Shown in pieces: positions 17,447-25,358 of a stretch of DNA of 64,000 nucleotides. Positions within the stretch are counted from its first letter, which is position 1, and every line of letters starts with the position of its first letter. A program made the translations under genes and the position numbers. Below the pieces are notes generated by a model. The model saw nothing but the letters and a program-made list of their open reading frames with translations, was not told the origin of the DNA and made no database searches. This DNA is from Flavimaribacter sp039888615 (GTDB taxonomy: Bacteria; Pseudomonadota; Alphaproteobacteria; Rhizobiales; Rhizobiaceae): NCBI GenBank assembly GCA_039888615.1, contig JBDQQS010000001.1. One strand, given 5' to 3'.

Positions 17447-18163
17447 ATGACCATGCTGAAAATACGAAATCTCAAAGGCGGATATGGCGGCCGGCTGATC
17501 GTCGACGGCGTCGATCTGGATGTCGCGGCGGGCGAGATCGTGACCGTTATTGGACAGAACGGCGCTGGCAAGTCGACCATCCTCAAGAGCATTTTCAACC
17601 TGACGCCCGTGCGCGAGGGCGAGGTGTTGCTGGACGGCAAGGACATCTTCAAGGTCAGCCCGTACAGGATGCTGGTGACCGGCCTTGCCTACATTCCCCA
17701 GCACCACAGCATCTTTCCGAAGCTGACGATCACCGAAAACCTGCGCATGGGCGGCTATCTGCTGGATGACGCCAAGTTGCTGCAGGAGCGCATCGTCAAG
17801 GTCTGCGAGATGTTTCCGATCCTCAGGGAACGCCGGGACGAATTCGCCGCCAGTCTCTCCGGCGGCGAGCAGCGCATGCTCGAGATCGCCCGAACCCTGA
17901 TCATGGACCCCAAGGTGGTAATGCTCGACGAACCGTCCATTGGCCTCGCGCCAAAGATGGTCGATCTGGTGTTTTCCACCGCCCGTCGGCTGGCAGAAGA
18001 CGGCAAGGGCATCCTGATGGTGGAGCAGAACGTCAAGAAGGCGCTCCTGGCTTCCGATCGCGGTTATGTGCTGGAACTCGGCCAGGTCCGCATCCAGGAC
18101 CAGGCGCAGGCGCTGATCGCCGACGAAAGGGTCTCGCGCCTTTACATGGGCGTGCGCGGCTAG
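17447..18163 (+). CDS. livF: Branched-chain-type ABC transporter ATP-binding protein LivF (second system)
   Basis: The 238-residue ATPase starts 4 bases after livG. A second ATG two codons in is equally possible. It has Walker A GQNGAGKST, the family-typical YIPQHHSIFPKLTITENLRMG, signature LSGGEQRMLEIARTL, Walker B VVMLDEPSIGLAPKMV and LMVEQNV. It ends operon C, convergent with the nitrilase gene 19 bases away. Confidence 0.92.
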   Translation: MTMLKIRNLKGGYGGRLIVDGVDLDVAAGEIVTVIGQNGAGKSTILKSIFNLTPVREGEVLLDGKDIFKVSPYRMLVTGLAYIPQHHSIFPKLTITENLRMGGYLLDDAKLLQERIVKVCEMFPILRERRDEFAASLSGGEQRMLEIARTLIMDPKVVMLDEPSIGLAPKMVDLVFSTARRLAEDGKGILMVEQNVKKALLASDRGYVLELGQVRIQDQAQALIADERVSRLYMGVRG

Positions 18164-18179
18164 GCGCGGCCGCCGCGCC
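18163..18179. terminator. GC-rich hairpin between convergent livF and nitrilase genes
   Basis: GGCGCGG (18163-18169) pairs with CCGCGCC (18173-18179) around a 3-base loop, starting on the last base of the livF stop. There is no T-run on either strand, so termination is only suggested by position. Confidence 0.35.
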
Positions 18180-18182
18180 GCC

Positions 18183-19115
18183 TCACTTGCGAAACTGTCT
18201 TTCGTCAACCGTCAGCGACAGCACTTCCGGGCGAGAGTAATGACCTGACGTGTCGGCTAGCACCTTGGCGCTGCGAATGGCTTCGAGGTCGATTTCGGCG
18301 ATCACGAGCTTTTCCTCCAGACCGGTGTGCGGTTCGGCGACATATTCGCCGGTCGGGCCGATGATCGCCGACCATCCGCCGCCGACGCCGAGAACGGATT
18401 GCGGACCCATGGCCGCTTCGATCGCGTCCACATTCTGCTGCGTGACCGGGTTCTGGGCGACGATGACGAAACATTGGCCGGTGATGGCGTGAGACCGCAT
18501 AAGCGCCTCGACGCGCATGTCGTAGATCGCGTTGCGGGCGTCACGGTTGCTTGCGAAGGTCGGCCAGCTCGCGCAGTGGATCTGCATGTCCTGATCGATC
18601 AGCGCCTGGCGGGCGAGGTTGAGCATGTGCTCGTAGCAGATCAGGGCGCCGACCCGCCCGGCCGCCATGTGATGGACTTTCAATGTCGCGCCGTCGCCCT
18701 GCGACCAGATCATCCGTTCCGCATAGGTCGGCTGGAGCTTTCGATGCTTGCCCAGGAATTCCCCGTCCTGGCCGATGAACGCCTGGGTGTTGTACATCGT
18801 GCCTCCGGCCCGCTCGCTGAGGCCGAGCACGACGGCGACGCCCGCTTCTGAAGCCGCATCGCAAAGCGGCTTGAGTTCGTCGCCCGACAGGTCCACCGAC
18901 TGATCCGCGTAACCGACATAGATGCCGTGCTGGTCCGCCGGCGCATAGAGATTGATCCAGTAGGGAAATCCGGGAACGAAGGTTTCAGGAAAGCACAGCA
19001 GTTCGACGCCCGAGCGTCCCGCCTCGCGCACCAGGTCGCAGGCCTTGGCGAGCGACGCCCGCTTGTCGAGCATAATCGAAGAGGCGTGGGCGGCCGCAAC
19101 CACGTGTTTTGCCAT
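18183..19115 (-). CDS. Nitrilase-family carbon-nitrogen hydrolase
   Basis: The 310-residue protein has the complete Glu-Lys-Cys triad: FPETFVPGFPYWI (Glu near residue 43), GKHRKLQPTYAERM and GALICYEHMLNLARQAL. The hydrophobic ETFVPGFPYWI and the C-terminal HYSRPEVLSLTV are characteristic of true nitrilases rather than amidases or N-carbamoyl hydrolases. It converts a nitrile to a carboxylic acid plus ammonia, probably as a large cytoplasmic oligomer. It is divergent from gntR and preceded by a GntR-type site at 19169-19184. Confidence 0.9.
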   Translation of the reverse strand: MAKHVVAAAHASSIMLDKRASLAKACDLVREAGRSGVELLCFPETFVPGFPYWINLYAPADQHGIYVGYADQSVDLSGDELKPLCDAASEAGVAVVLGLSERAGGTMYNTQAFIGQDGEFLGKHRKLQPTYAERMIWSQGDGATLKVHHMAAGRVGALICYEHMLNLARQALIDQDMQIHCASWPTFASNRDARNAIYDMRVEALMRSHAITGQCFVIVAQNPVTQQNVDAIEAAMGPQSVLGVGGGWSAIIGPTGEYVAEPHTGLEEKLVIAEIDLEAIRSAKVLADTSGHYSRPEVLSLTVDERQFRK

Positions 19116-19168
19116 GTCGGTCTGTCTCCTGATGATCCGTTCTGTCGGGGCTTTGCCAAATAATGATG

Positions 19169-19184
19169 TATTGATATAACAATA
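19169..19184. promoter_or_regulatory. Candidate GntR operator upstream of the nitrilase gene
   Basis: TATTGATATAACAATA is an inverted repeat (TATTG-ATATAA-CAATA) 54 bases before the nitrilase start codon. The almost identical 12685-12700 site and the half-site cluster at 19341-19358 suggest one regulator acts on all three promoters. Confidence 0.55.
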
Positions 19185-19340
19185 ATAGAATTCTGAACAG
19201 GATTCGGATTAGACATGATAAGTCTGTGCCCGCGAGAAGGGAGTTGCGGGCGGCGCCGGTCCAATGGTGTGGGAGGAGCCCTGATCCCGGACAGGCAAAT
19301 TGGCGGGCGCAGGCACTTGCCATCATTGTACTTAAAAAGC

Positions 19341-19358
19341 ATAACAATATAACAATAT
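19341..19358. promoter_or_regulatory. Tandem GntR half-sites in the gntR leader
   Basis: ATAACAATATAACAATAT contains two overlapping copies of ATAACAATAT spaced by 8 bases, 15 bases before the gntR start. It shares the YATAACAATA half of the sites at 12685 and 19169. This fits autoregulation. Confidence 0.5.
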
Positions 19359-19372
19359 TTGTGGAGAGGCCC

Positions 19373-20158
19373 GTGCGCAGAGAATCGGTATCGAACGACA
19401 CAGTCACGCCACTGCACCACCAGGTCTACGTCGTCCTGCGTCAGCAGATCGAGGAGGGGCAGTTTGCAGACGACAAGCAAATTCCCTCAGAACATGAGTT
19501 GTCGCAGATCTTCAGCGTGTCCCGGATCACGATCCGGCGCGCGATGGATCGGCTGAAACAGGAAGGCTTCGTCAGCCGCGCGCGCGGGAAGGGCACCTTT
19601 GCCCGCCTGCCGCAGGCCCCGCAGGCCATTTCGGCGAACCTCAAGGGAATTTTTGAAAATCTGATGGCGATGGGTCTGAGGACCCGCGTCAAGCTGATTG
19701 AGTTCGGCTATGTTCCCGCGCCTCCGGCGATTGCGGAAAAGCTAAAGATCGAGCCGGGCGCCACCGTTCAGCGCGCCGTGCGGGTGCGTTTTCATGAAAA
19801 CATACCGTTCTCGCATCTGACCACCTATCTGCCGGAGGAAATCGGACGTCACTGCGACGAGCGCGAGCTTTCGGAGACGCCGCTTCTGCTCCTGATGGAG
19901 CGGGCGGGCGTCAAGGTTTCGGCTGCCGACCAGTCTGTCTCGGCAAAGCTCGCGGATCCGATGGTGGCGCCGTTGCTGGAAATCGAGGCGGGTTATCCGC
20001 TCCTCTGGGTCAAGCGCACGGTGGTCGACCAGAACGATCGTCCCGTTGAATATCTGAACGCGCTGTATCGGCCGGATATCTACGAATACCACATGTCCAT
20101 GTCGCGGGTTGAGGGAGAGAACGCCGCGCTGTGGAGCCCTGACATGACCAGAAGCTGA
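19373..20158 (+). CDS. GntR-family (HutC/UTRA) transcriptional regulator
   Basis: The regulator has 261 residues from GTG 19373, with GGAGAGG at 19363-19369; the open frame continues upstream into the operator region. The N-terminal winged helix-turn-helix reads DKQIPSEHELSQIFSVSRIT followed by IRRAMDRLKQEGFVSRARGKGTF. The C-terminal half is a UTRA ligand domain (ATVQRAVRVRFHENIPFSHLTTYLP, YPLLWVKRTVVDQNDRPVEYL). Its location beside the nitrilase and ligase genes makes it the best candidate for the ATAACAATA-type sites. The effector is probably a pathway acid or its CoA ester. Confidence 0.9.
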   Translation: MRRESVSNDTVTPLHHQVYVVLRQQIEEGQFADDKQIPSEHELSQIFSVSRITIRRAMDRLKQEGFVSRARGKGTFARLPQAPQAISANLKGIFENLMAMGLRTRVKLIEFGYVPAPPAIAEKLKIEPGATVQRAVRVRFHENIPFSHLTTYLPEEIGRHCDERELSETPLLLLMERAGVKVSAADQSVSAKLADPMVAPLLEIEAGYPLLWVKRTVVDQNDRPVEYLNALYRPDIYEYHMSMSRVEGENAALWSPDMTRS

Positions 20159-20167
20159 CATCTCCCG

Positions 20168-21553
20168 ATGACGACAATCAAAAAGCCGATCGTGACCGAT
20201 GACCTGTTCTTCGCCAATCCCGAGGATCTTGCAAAGGCGCGCGACGCGGTGTTCTCCGCGACACTGGACCGGGTTTTCGAGCACCACCCGCACTACAGCA
20301 GGCTCTATCGCGAAAAGGGCATCGCCCGGTCGGATATCTCCGGCATCGAAGACATCGGACGTCTGCCCGTAACCGGCAAGGCCGACTTTGTCAGCCGCCC
20401 GGAAGACTTCACGCTGAAACTCCCGGATACGTTCGACGCGACCGAACGCATCGTCTGGGATGTAATGTACACGACTGGGTCGACCGGCGACCCGACGCAG
20501 TTCGTCTCGACCTCCTACGATTTCGTCAACATACTGGCGGTGAACCGCAACATGCTGCGCCTGCGCGGGGTGACGGCCGAAGACGTGATCCTCAACCTGT
20601 TTCCCCTGACGAGCCATCCGCACGGGGCTTTCGCGCGGGCGATGAATGCGGCAGCCTCTTTCAGTATTCCGGTCGTTGCGGCCATGCCGGGCGCGCCGAG
20701 CCCGCGTCATCCGCAGCTTGGCAACCGGATGGATGAAGTCTGCGCGCTCGCCGGACGGTCGGGCGCGACCATCCTCTGGGGCGTGCCGTCCTACATGCGC
20801 AAGATGCTTGGCCGCGCGGAAGAACTGGGCGTGCGTTTACCCTCGGTGCGGCTGGTTTTCGTGACAGGTGAAGGTTTTGGCGAGGAAGCCCGTCGCGATC
20901 TGGTCGATCGCCTGAAACGGCTTGGCGCGCGGGATCCGAAGATCAGCGTGTCCTACGGCGCGACCGAGATGCAGGGCGGCATGGTCGAATGCACGCCGGG
21001 ATCGGGCTATCTCAATCCCGCGCCGCTCCAGTTCTATTTCGAGGCCGTCGATCCCGAAACACACGAACCGGTCCCTGATGGCGAAGAGGGGCTGATCCTT
21101 CTGACCCATCTCGACCGGCGAGGTTCGACCGTTCTGCGCTACGCGCTGGGCGATACGGCGCGGCTGACGCGCACGATATGCCCGCATTGCGGCGCGCTGA
21201 CCGAGCGCCTTGTCAGCATACCCGTCCGGCGCGACGGCTTCGTCAAGATCAAGGGCATGCTCGTCAATCCGCAGGCGCTCGTCGATGCGCTGGCTGCGGA
21301 GGGTGGCATCGCCGATTTCCAGGCCTTCGTGGACAAGGAAGACGAAGCCGACGTGCTTTCGATGGATCGCCTGCGCATCCGTTTCCGCCCGAGCAGTGGC
21401 GGCGAAGACATCGGTCGCCGCGCCGCTGAAAAGGTCAAGGCCACGATCGGTGTGATGCCGGTCATGGAGCCGGTCGGCGCCAACGAAGCGGTTCTCGCCG
21501 GCGGCGGCTGGAAAGCCAAGCCGATCATCGATTTGAGAAAGAAGGCGCAGTAG
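20168..21553 (+). CDS. AMP-dependent acyl-CoA ligase, phenylacetate-CoA ligase-like
   Basis: The 461-residue protein has P-loop YTTGSTGDPTQFV near residues 100-112, VTGEGFGEE, SYGATEMQGGMVEC (A5-like motif) and a C-terminal domain with RRDGFVKIKGMLVNPQALVDAL. The overall pattern is that of PaaK-type adenylate-forming ligases. CPHCG near 340 fits the Cys/His metal-like loop seen in PaaK relatives. It follows gntR by 9 bases and so is co-transcribed. It probably activates the acid made by the pathway. Confidence 0.88.
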   Translation: MTTIKKPIVTDDLFFANPEDLAKARDAVFSATLDRVFEHHPHYSRLYREKGIARSDISGIEDIGRLPVTGKADFVSRPEDFTLKLPDTFDATERIVWDVMYTTGSTGDPTQFVSTSYDFVNILAVNRNMLRLRGVTAEDVILNLFPLTSHPHGAFARAMNAAASFSIPVVAAMPGAPSPRHPQLGNRMDEVCALAGRSGATILWGVPSYMRKMLGRAEELGVRLPSVRLVFVTGEGFGEEARRDLVDRLKRLGARDPKISVSYGATEMQGGMVECTPGSGYLNPAPLQFYFEAVDPETHEPVPDGEEGLILLTHLDRRGSTVLRYALGDTARLTRTICPHCGALTERLVSIPVRRDGFVKIKGMLVNPQALVDALAAEGGIADFQAFVDKEDEADVLSMDRLRIRFRPSSGGEDIGRRAAEKVKATIGVMPVMEPVGANEAVLAGGGWKAKPIIDLRKKAQ

Positions 21554-21649
21554 AAAGATTGCGCAACGCTGCAGCGGCACTTGAACTGTCGCGAGCTCGT
21601 CCTGTAACAGATTGCGACTGGCGTGGATTGCCCGCGCTGACAATGCAGG

Positions 21650-22456
21650 ATGAACGCTACCGTGCCGACAAGAAAGGTGCGAACGAACGAACTCACGCGC
21701 GGAACGACGGCTGCGGACCGGGTCGCAGACGTTCTGCTTGCCTTTTCTTCCAGCGATGATGGTCTCGGCGTCAGCGCGCTCGCGCGCCAATTGGGTCTGA
21801 GCAAGGCGGTCGTGCACCGAATCCTGCAGTCCCTGGTTGCAAAGGGGCTGTTGCGGCATTCATCGGACAGGGGCGTCTACGACCTTGGACCTGCGGCCGC
21901 AATTCTGGGCGCGCGCAGCCTCTCGCGCCTGGACATTCGCGACGTGGCGCGACCCGAACTTGTCCGGCTTCGCGACGCCACGCGCGAAACCACCACCCTG
22001 TCGCTGCTCGACAATGATCGTCGAGCCTATGTCGAGCAGTTCGTGTCTCCCCGGGAAATCAAGATGACGGTCGATATCGGGCGCAGCTACCCGCTGCACG
22101 CTGGCGCGTCCAGCCTCGTCATCCTTGCAAACCTCGCAGAGGCGGATCGCGACCGCATTCTGGACGGTCAACTGCCGGGTCTGACAAAACAAACTGTCAC
22201 AGATCGCCAACAATTGCTGGAGAGGCTGCAGGCAATTCGCGGGCAGGGCTATGCGGCTTCCCGCGGCGAACGCCAGTCCGGCGCTGCTTCGGTCGCAGCG
22301 CCGATATTCTCGTCCGCCGGCGTGGTTGTGGGCGCAATCAGCCTGTGCGGGCCGGAGTTCCGGTTCGACGACGCTGCGATCGCCCGCTTCATCCCGATGG
22401 TCCTCGACGTTGCGAGGAAGATCAACGCCGGTTCCGACGGAGCTGTGCGAACCTGA
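21650..22456 (+). CDS. IclR-family transcriptional regulator
   Basis: The 268-residue protein has an N-terminal HTH (TAADRVADVLLAFSSSDDGL, then SALARQLGLSKAVVHRILQSLVAKGLL) and a C-terminal IclR effector domain (GRSYPLHAGASSLVILANL, RQLGYAASRGE-like RGQGYAASRGERQSGAASVAAPIF). It is convergent with the amidohydrolase at 22460. The palindrome at 23348-23364 before that gene has the form expected of IclR operators. Confidence 0.9.
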   Translation: MNATVPTRKVRTNELTRGTTAADRVADVLLAFSSSDDGLGVSALARQLGLSKAVVHRILQSLVAKGLLRHSSDRGVYDLGPAAAILGARSLSRLDIRDVARPELVRLRDATRETTTLSLLDNDRRAYVEQFVSPREIKMTVDIGRSYPLHAGASSLVILANLAEADRDRILDGQLPGLTKQTVTDRQQLLERLQAIRGQGYAASRGERQSGAASVAAPIFSSAGVVVGAISLCGPEFRFDDAAIARFIPMVLDVARKINAGSDGAVRT

Positions 22457-22472
22457 CGGTCAACCCAGGTTC
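22449..22472. terminator. Inverted repeat over the convergent stops of iclR and amidohydrolase
   Basis: GAACCTG (22449-22455) and CAGGTTC (22466-22472) are perfect complements with a 10-base spacer and span both stop codons. It could end transcription in either direction, but no T-run is present. Confidence 0.3.
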
Positions 22473-23308
22473 ATCACGCGCATGGCGTTCAATCCCAGCA
22501 GATTATCCATCGCCTCTTTTGAAATCGGCAGCGCCTTGGCTTCCTCGAACGAGGCCTTGATGTCCTGAATGGGCCAGTCCGACCCCCAGATGATCTTTTC
22601 GAGGCCGTCGAGGTTCCGGCGGCCGCCGCCATTCAGATATTCGATCAGCTCCGGCTCCCAGGTCGACGGCTTGTGCGCGTCGGCGACCATGTAGACGTTT
22701 TCGTAGTTGCGGCACATCATGATCATTTCGTTGGCCCAGGGCGAGCCGATATGAATGCCGAGGATGGTCAGCTTCGGGAAGTCGTAGGCGACCGGGTCCA
22801 GCCAGCTCGGTTTCGCGGCGATCATTGCGTGGTTGCGCGGCGTGGGCGATCCGACCTGCAACATGATGGGCGCACCGAGCTCCTCGCATTTCGCATAGAG
22901 CGGCCAGTAGCGGCGATCATCGATACGGATGCCCCACCAGTGCGGATAGACATGGGCGCCGCGAAAGCCGAGTTCGCGGATTGCGTAATCCAGATAGCGG
23001 ACGTTCTCGTTGATCGGCAGCGTCGGATTGAGGCCGACATAGCCGAACAGGCGGTCCGGCGCCTTCTGCAGTTGCGGATAGACCTCATCGGCGTGAATGG
23101 CGTCCACTTCGCCGCCCACGCCGGAGGCGGCGATGCTTGATATCAGCACCGCCTTGTCGATGCCCGCATCGTCCAGCACGGGAAGCAGGGCTTCGGCCGT
23201 CATCGGGCGTTCGGCCCGTTCGCGGGCGGCGCGTCGCAGCTCCGACTGGTAGAAGGGCAGTTTCGTTTTGCCCCGGTAATTGACTGATGCGTCGACGACT
23301 GTCGCCAT
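22460..23308 (-). CDS. Amidohydrolase-2 (PF04909-like) TIM-barrel protein, paralogue of 12731-13588
   Basis: The 282-residue protein shares with the 12731 protein GAHVYPHWWG, YWPLYAKCEELGAPIMLQVG, ILGIHIGSPWANEM and the late Asp in WGSDWPI. As in that paralogue, the first strand (VVDASVNYRGK) lacks the metal-binding HxH. A decarboxylase or hydrolase role is therefore open. The gene stands alone under the IclR-type palindrome. Confidence 0.82.
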   Translation of the reverse strand: MATVVDASVNYRGKTKLPFYQSELRRAARERAERPMTAEALLPVLDDAGIDKAVLISSIAASGVGGEVDAIHADEVYPQLQKAPDRLFGYVGLNPTLPINENVRYLDYAIRELGFRGAHVYPHWWGIRIDDRRYWPLYAKCEELGAPIMLQVGSPTPRNHAMIAAKPSWLDPVAYDFPKLTILGIHIGSPWANEMIMMCRNYENVYMVADAHKPSTWEPELIEYLNGGGRRNLDGLEKIIWGSDWPIQDIKASFEEAKALPISKEAMDNLLGLNAMRVMNLG

Positions 23309-23347
23309 GGTGAATATCCTTTGAGCTTGAGTCCGATCGGAGCTTTC

Positions 23348-23364
23348 GTTCCGTTCAACGGAAC
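23348..23364. promoter_or_regulatory. IclR-type operator palindrome
   Basis: GTTCCGTTCAACGGAAC is a perfect 8-bp inverted repeat around a central C, 40 bases upstream of the amidohydrolase start. IclR-family proteins commonly bind such TTCCG-CGGAA palindromes, and an iclR gene lies on the other side of the target gene. A second inverted repeat, AAAGATC-N7-GATCTTT, lies at 23387-23407 in the same intergenic region. Confidence 0.6.
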
Positions 23365-23593
23365 AAATATTCGAGATCCATCAATGAAAGATCCGCAATC
23401 GATCTTTGTCCACGAAGTGCAGGTAGTAAAGCCGCAAAAACCATTGCTGAATAAATTAAGTGTTGTCGGAAACGCGCCCGGCGCAGGCTTGCTTGTCGGG
23501 GGTGCTCACGATACGCTTCCACCATCAGTTTAGATGTTTCGCTGAAAGAAACGCCGGCTGAAGGTGATGAAGATTGGTTCGAACGAGGTGGAT

Positions 23594-24427
23594 ATGACGG
23601 GCAACGGAAAACTCATCGGCGCAGCCGCCCCTTACGGGCTGGACACGCTCTCCAGCTACCGCATGGTGGAGGAGAAATATATCGGCCGGGTCATCTATCT
23701 GACCTTCAAAACCGAGACCGATCTCTCGCCGTGGATTCCTGCGCCCCTCAAAGCGGTCGATCCGCATTCGGCGTTCCTGAAACTCTATTACCTCACCAGA
23801 AATCCGGTCGGCGAGGAAGCGCGCGGCATCGGCTATTCCGCCTATCATGAAGTCTGCCTGACGGTCGGCGTCACCTATCCGGGGGACCCCGCGGAGCGGC
23901 ATTACAATATCGGCATGTGGCTCGACCGCGACTGGGCAATCTACAAGGCGCGCGAGGTGCTCGGCTGGCCGAAGAAGATGGCGGATATCGATCTTGTCTG
24001 GCCCATCGTTCCCGAAGAAGGCTCGAAATTCTCCGATGTCGGCACGCGCAAGACCTTCGGCGCCAGGATCAGTCGCTACGGCAGCCCGATCATCGAGATG
24101 GAAGGCGCGCTCAGAGATGACATCGCACCGTCGAAGGTGCCCCCATTCCAGGGGTTTTATTCCGTGCGCCACATCGTTGCGCCGGACGGCGATCCGAAGA
24201 ACAGGATTCGTCAGTTGCTCCGCATCGACACCCACAGCGGCTGGGCCTCCGAACCGGCGTTTGCGGAAGCCAGTCTGAAATTCGGATCATGCGGCGACGA
24301 AAATCTCGCCGTTCTCGGCGACGCAAAGGTCACGGGATGTTCGCTGCGGGAAACCGGCTGGGTCCTGCCTGCCTTCCCGGCGACGATCATCGAGGAAGAT
24401 ATGGATTTCGAACCCCTTGTAGGGTGA
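23594..24427 (+). CDS. Acetoacetate decarboxylase-family protein
   Basis: The protein has 277 residues from ATG 23594, preceded by GAGGTGG; GTG 23564 and ATG 23567 are in-frame alternatives. It has the ADC fold signature including REVLGWPKKMADIDL, whose first Lys corresponds to the Schiff-base Lys of acetoacetate decarboxylase. Family relatives act as decarboxylases, aldolase-dehydratases or cyclases on 2- or 3-oxo acids. It closes the catabolic island and may share the IclR-controlled intergenic region. Confidence 0.85.
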   Translation: MTGNGKLIGAAAPYGLDTLSSYRMVEEKYIGRVIYLTFKTETDLSPWIPAPLKAVDPHSAFLKLYYLTRNPVGEEARGIGYSAYHEVCLTVGVTYPGDPAERHYNIGMWLDRDWAIYKAREVLGWPKKMADIDLVWPIVPEEGSKFSDVGTRKTFGARISRYGSPIIEMEGALRDDIAPSKVPPFQGFYSVRHIVAPDGDPKNRIRQLLRIDTHSGWASEPAFAEASLKFGSCGDENLAVLGDAKVTGCSLRETGWVLPAFPATIIEEDMDFEPLVG

Positions 24428-24435
24428 CGTTCCGA

Positions 24436-24792
24436 TCAATCTCTAATGTAGCTTTTGGAGATCACCTTACCGTTGATCTCGTTGAAATTGACGAAGAGAT
24501 TCGACCCGTCGAATCCGTTGCTGTAGCCGATGTAGAACTCGTCTCCATCCTTGTTGTAGCGGAAACGGTAACCAAACCAACCGGACGATTTATCGTCGCG
24601 ACTTTCGGCGAATTCATCGAGCGCTGCGATCACCTGTTCGCGATCCATGCCGACGTCGATGCTCTCGGAAAGCTGCTCTATGGGGTTCATGTAGAGAAGT
24701 TGTATTATGAGGACTACACTCAAGAAGCCTGCCGCTAGGATCGCAACGATCGCTCCAGCAACAAGAACCAACCGTTGCAAAATTCTGATCAC
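24436..24792 (-). CDS. Small membrane-anchored protein, BamE/SmpA-like region
   Basis: The 118-residue protein has one N-terminal membrane segment (VLVAGAIVAILAAGFLSVVLIIQLLY) and a soluble domain with IDVGMDREQVIAALDE followed by a beta-rich part. This vaguely resembles SmpA/BamE-like modules but there is no lipobox. Its start overlaps the upstream permease half as ATGA, so it belongs to the permease operon. The function is unknown. Confidence 0.75.
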   Translation of the reverse strand: MIRILQRLVLVAGAIVAILAAGFLSVVLIIQLLYMNPIEQLSESIDVGMDREQVIAALDEFAESRDDKSSGWFGYRFRYNKDGDEFYIGYSNGFDGSNLFVNFNEINGKVISKSYIRD

Positions 24793-25358
24793 GAAGACGA
24801 CTCCGGTTGTGCTTCTTCCGTCATGGCCGGACTGTCCGGAATATGGTCGCGTGAATCGCCGACCGCGCCCGACAAAATGACCAGCAGGGCGAGCAGGCCG
24901 ACGAGCGGCGGCAGATACCAGCTGGCAAGAAGCCGGGTCGCGACGAAGCGGCCGCCCAGGATCGGCAGTTCATAAACCATGACCCGGTGAAGGCCGAGGA
25001 TCGACCAGGAGGTCAGAAGCGCCACCATCTGAGCCTCGCCGGCGCCGCCCTGCCACACCAGCAACGCCAGCGGAAACGACACGAAGGGCCCGCCGGGAAG
25101 AAGCGCGCCGATCGCAGTCGCAGTCGCCATTCCGATCAGTCCGGTGTCGCGACCGAGAAGCTCCGCAATCAAGGAACTTGGTAGCAGCGCGCCAAGAAGC
25201 CCGGCGGCGATCACCGCGACCGGCAGCCGGATCAGCAGCGGTCTGATCTGCCGTCCCGAAGCGCGAAAGACCTCGGGGATTTTCCCAGGCGAACGTTGCG
25301 CAAGCACGGCGAGCAACACCAGCGAAAACGCCGCCAGTATGTAAAAGCCGAGACTCAT
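24789..25358 (-). CDS. Half-size permease, ArsP_1/DUF318-like (second half)
   Basis: The 189-residue protein has about five membrane segments. The core IGALLPGGPFVSFPLALLVW, then SWSILGLHRVMVYELPILG, matches the repeated core of ArsP_1-type (COG0701) permeases. The same pattern occurs in the adjacent gene, so the two look like the separate halves of a full permease. Its ATG directly abuts the TAG of the upstream half. Confidence 0.78.
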   Translation of the reverse strand: MSLGFYILAAFSLVLLAVLAQRSPGKIPEVFRASGRQIRPLLIRLPVAVIAAGLLGALLPSSLIAELLGRDTGLIGMATATAIGALLPGGPFVSFPLALLVWQGGAGEAQMVALLTSWSILGLHRVMVYELPILGGRFVATRLLASWYLPPLVGLLALLVILSGAVGDSRDHIPDSPAMTEEAQPESSS

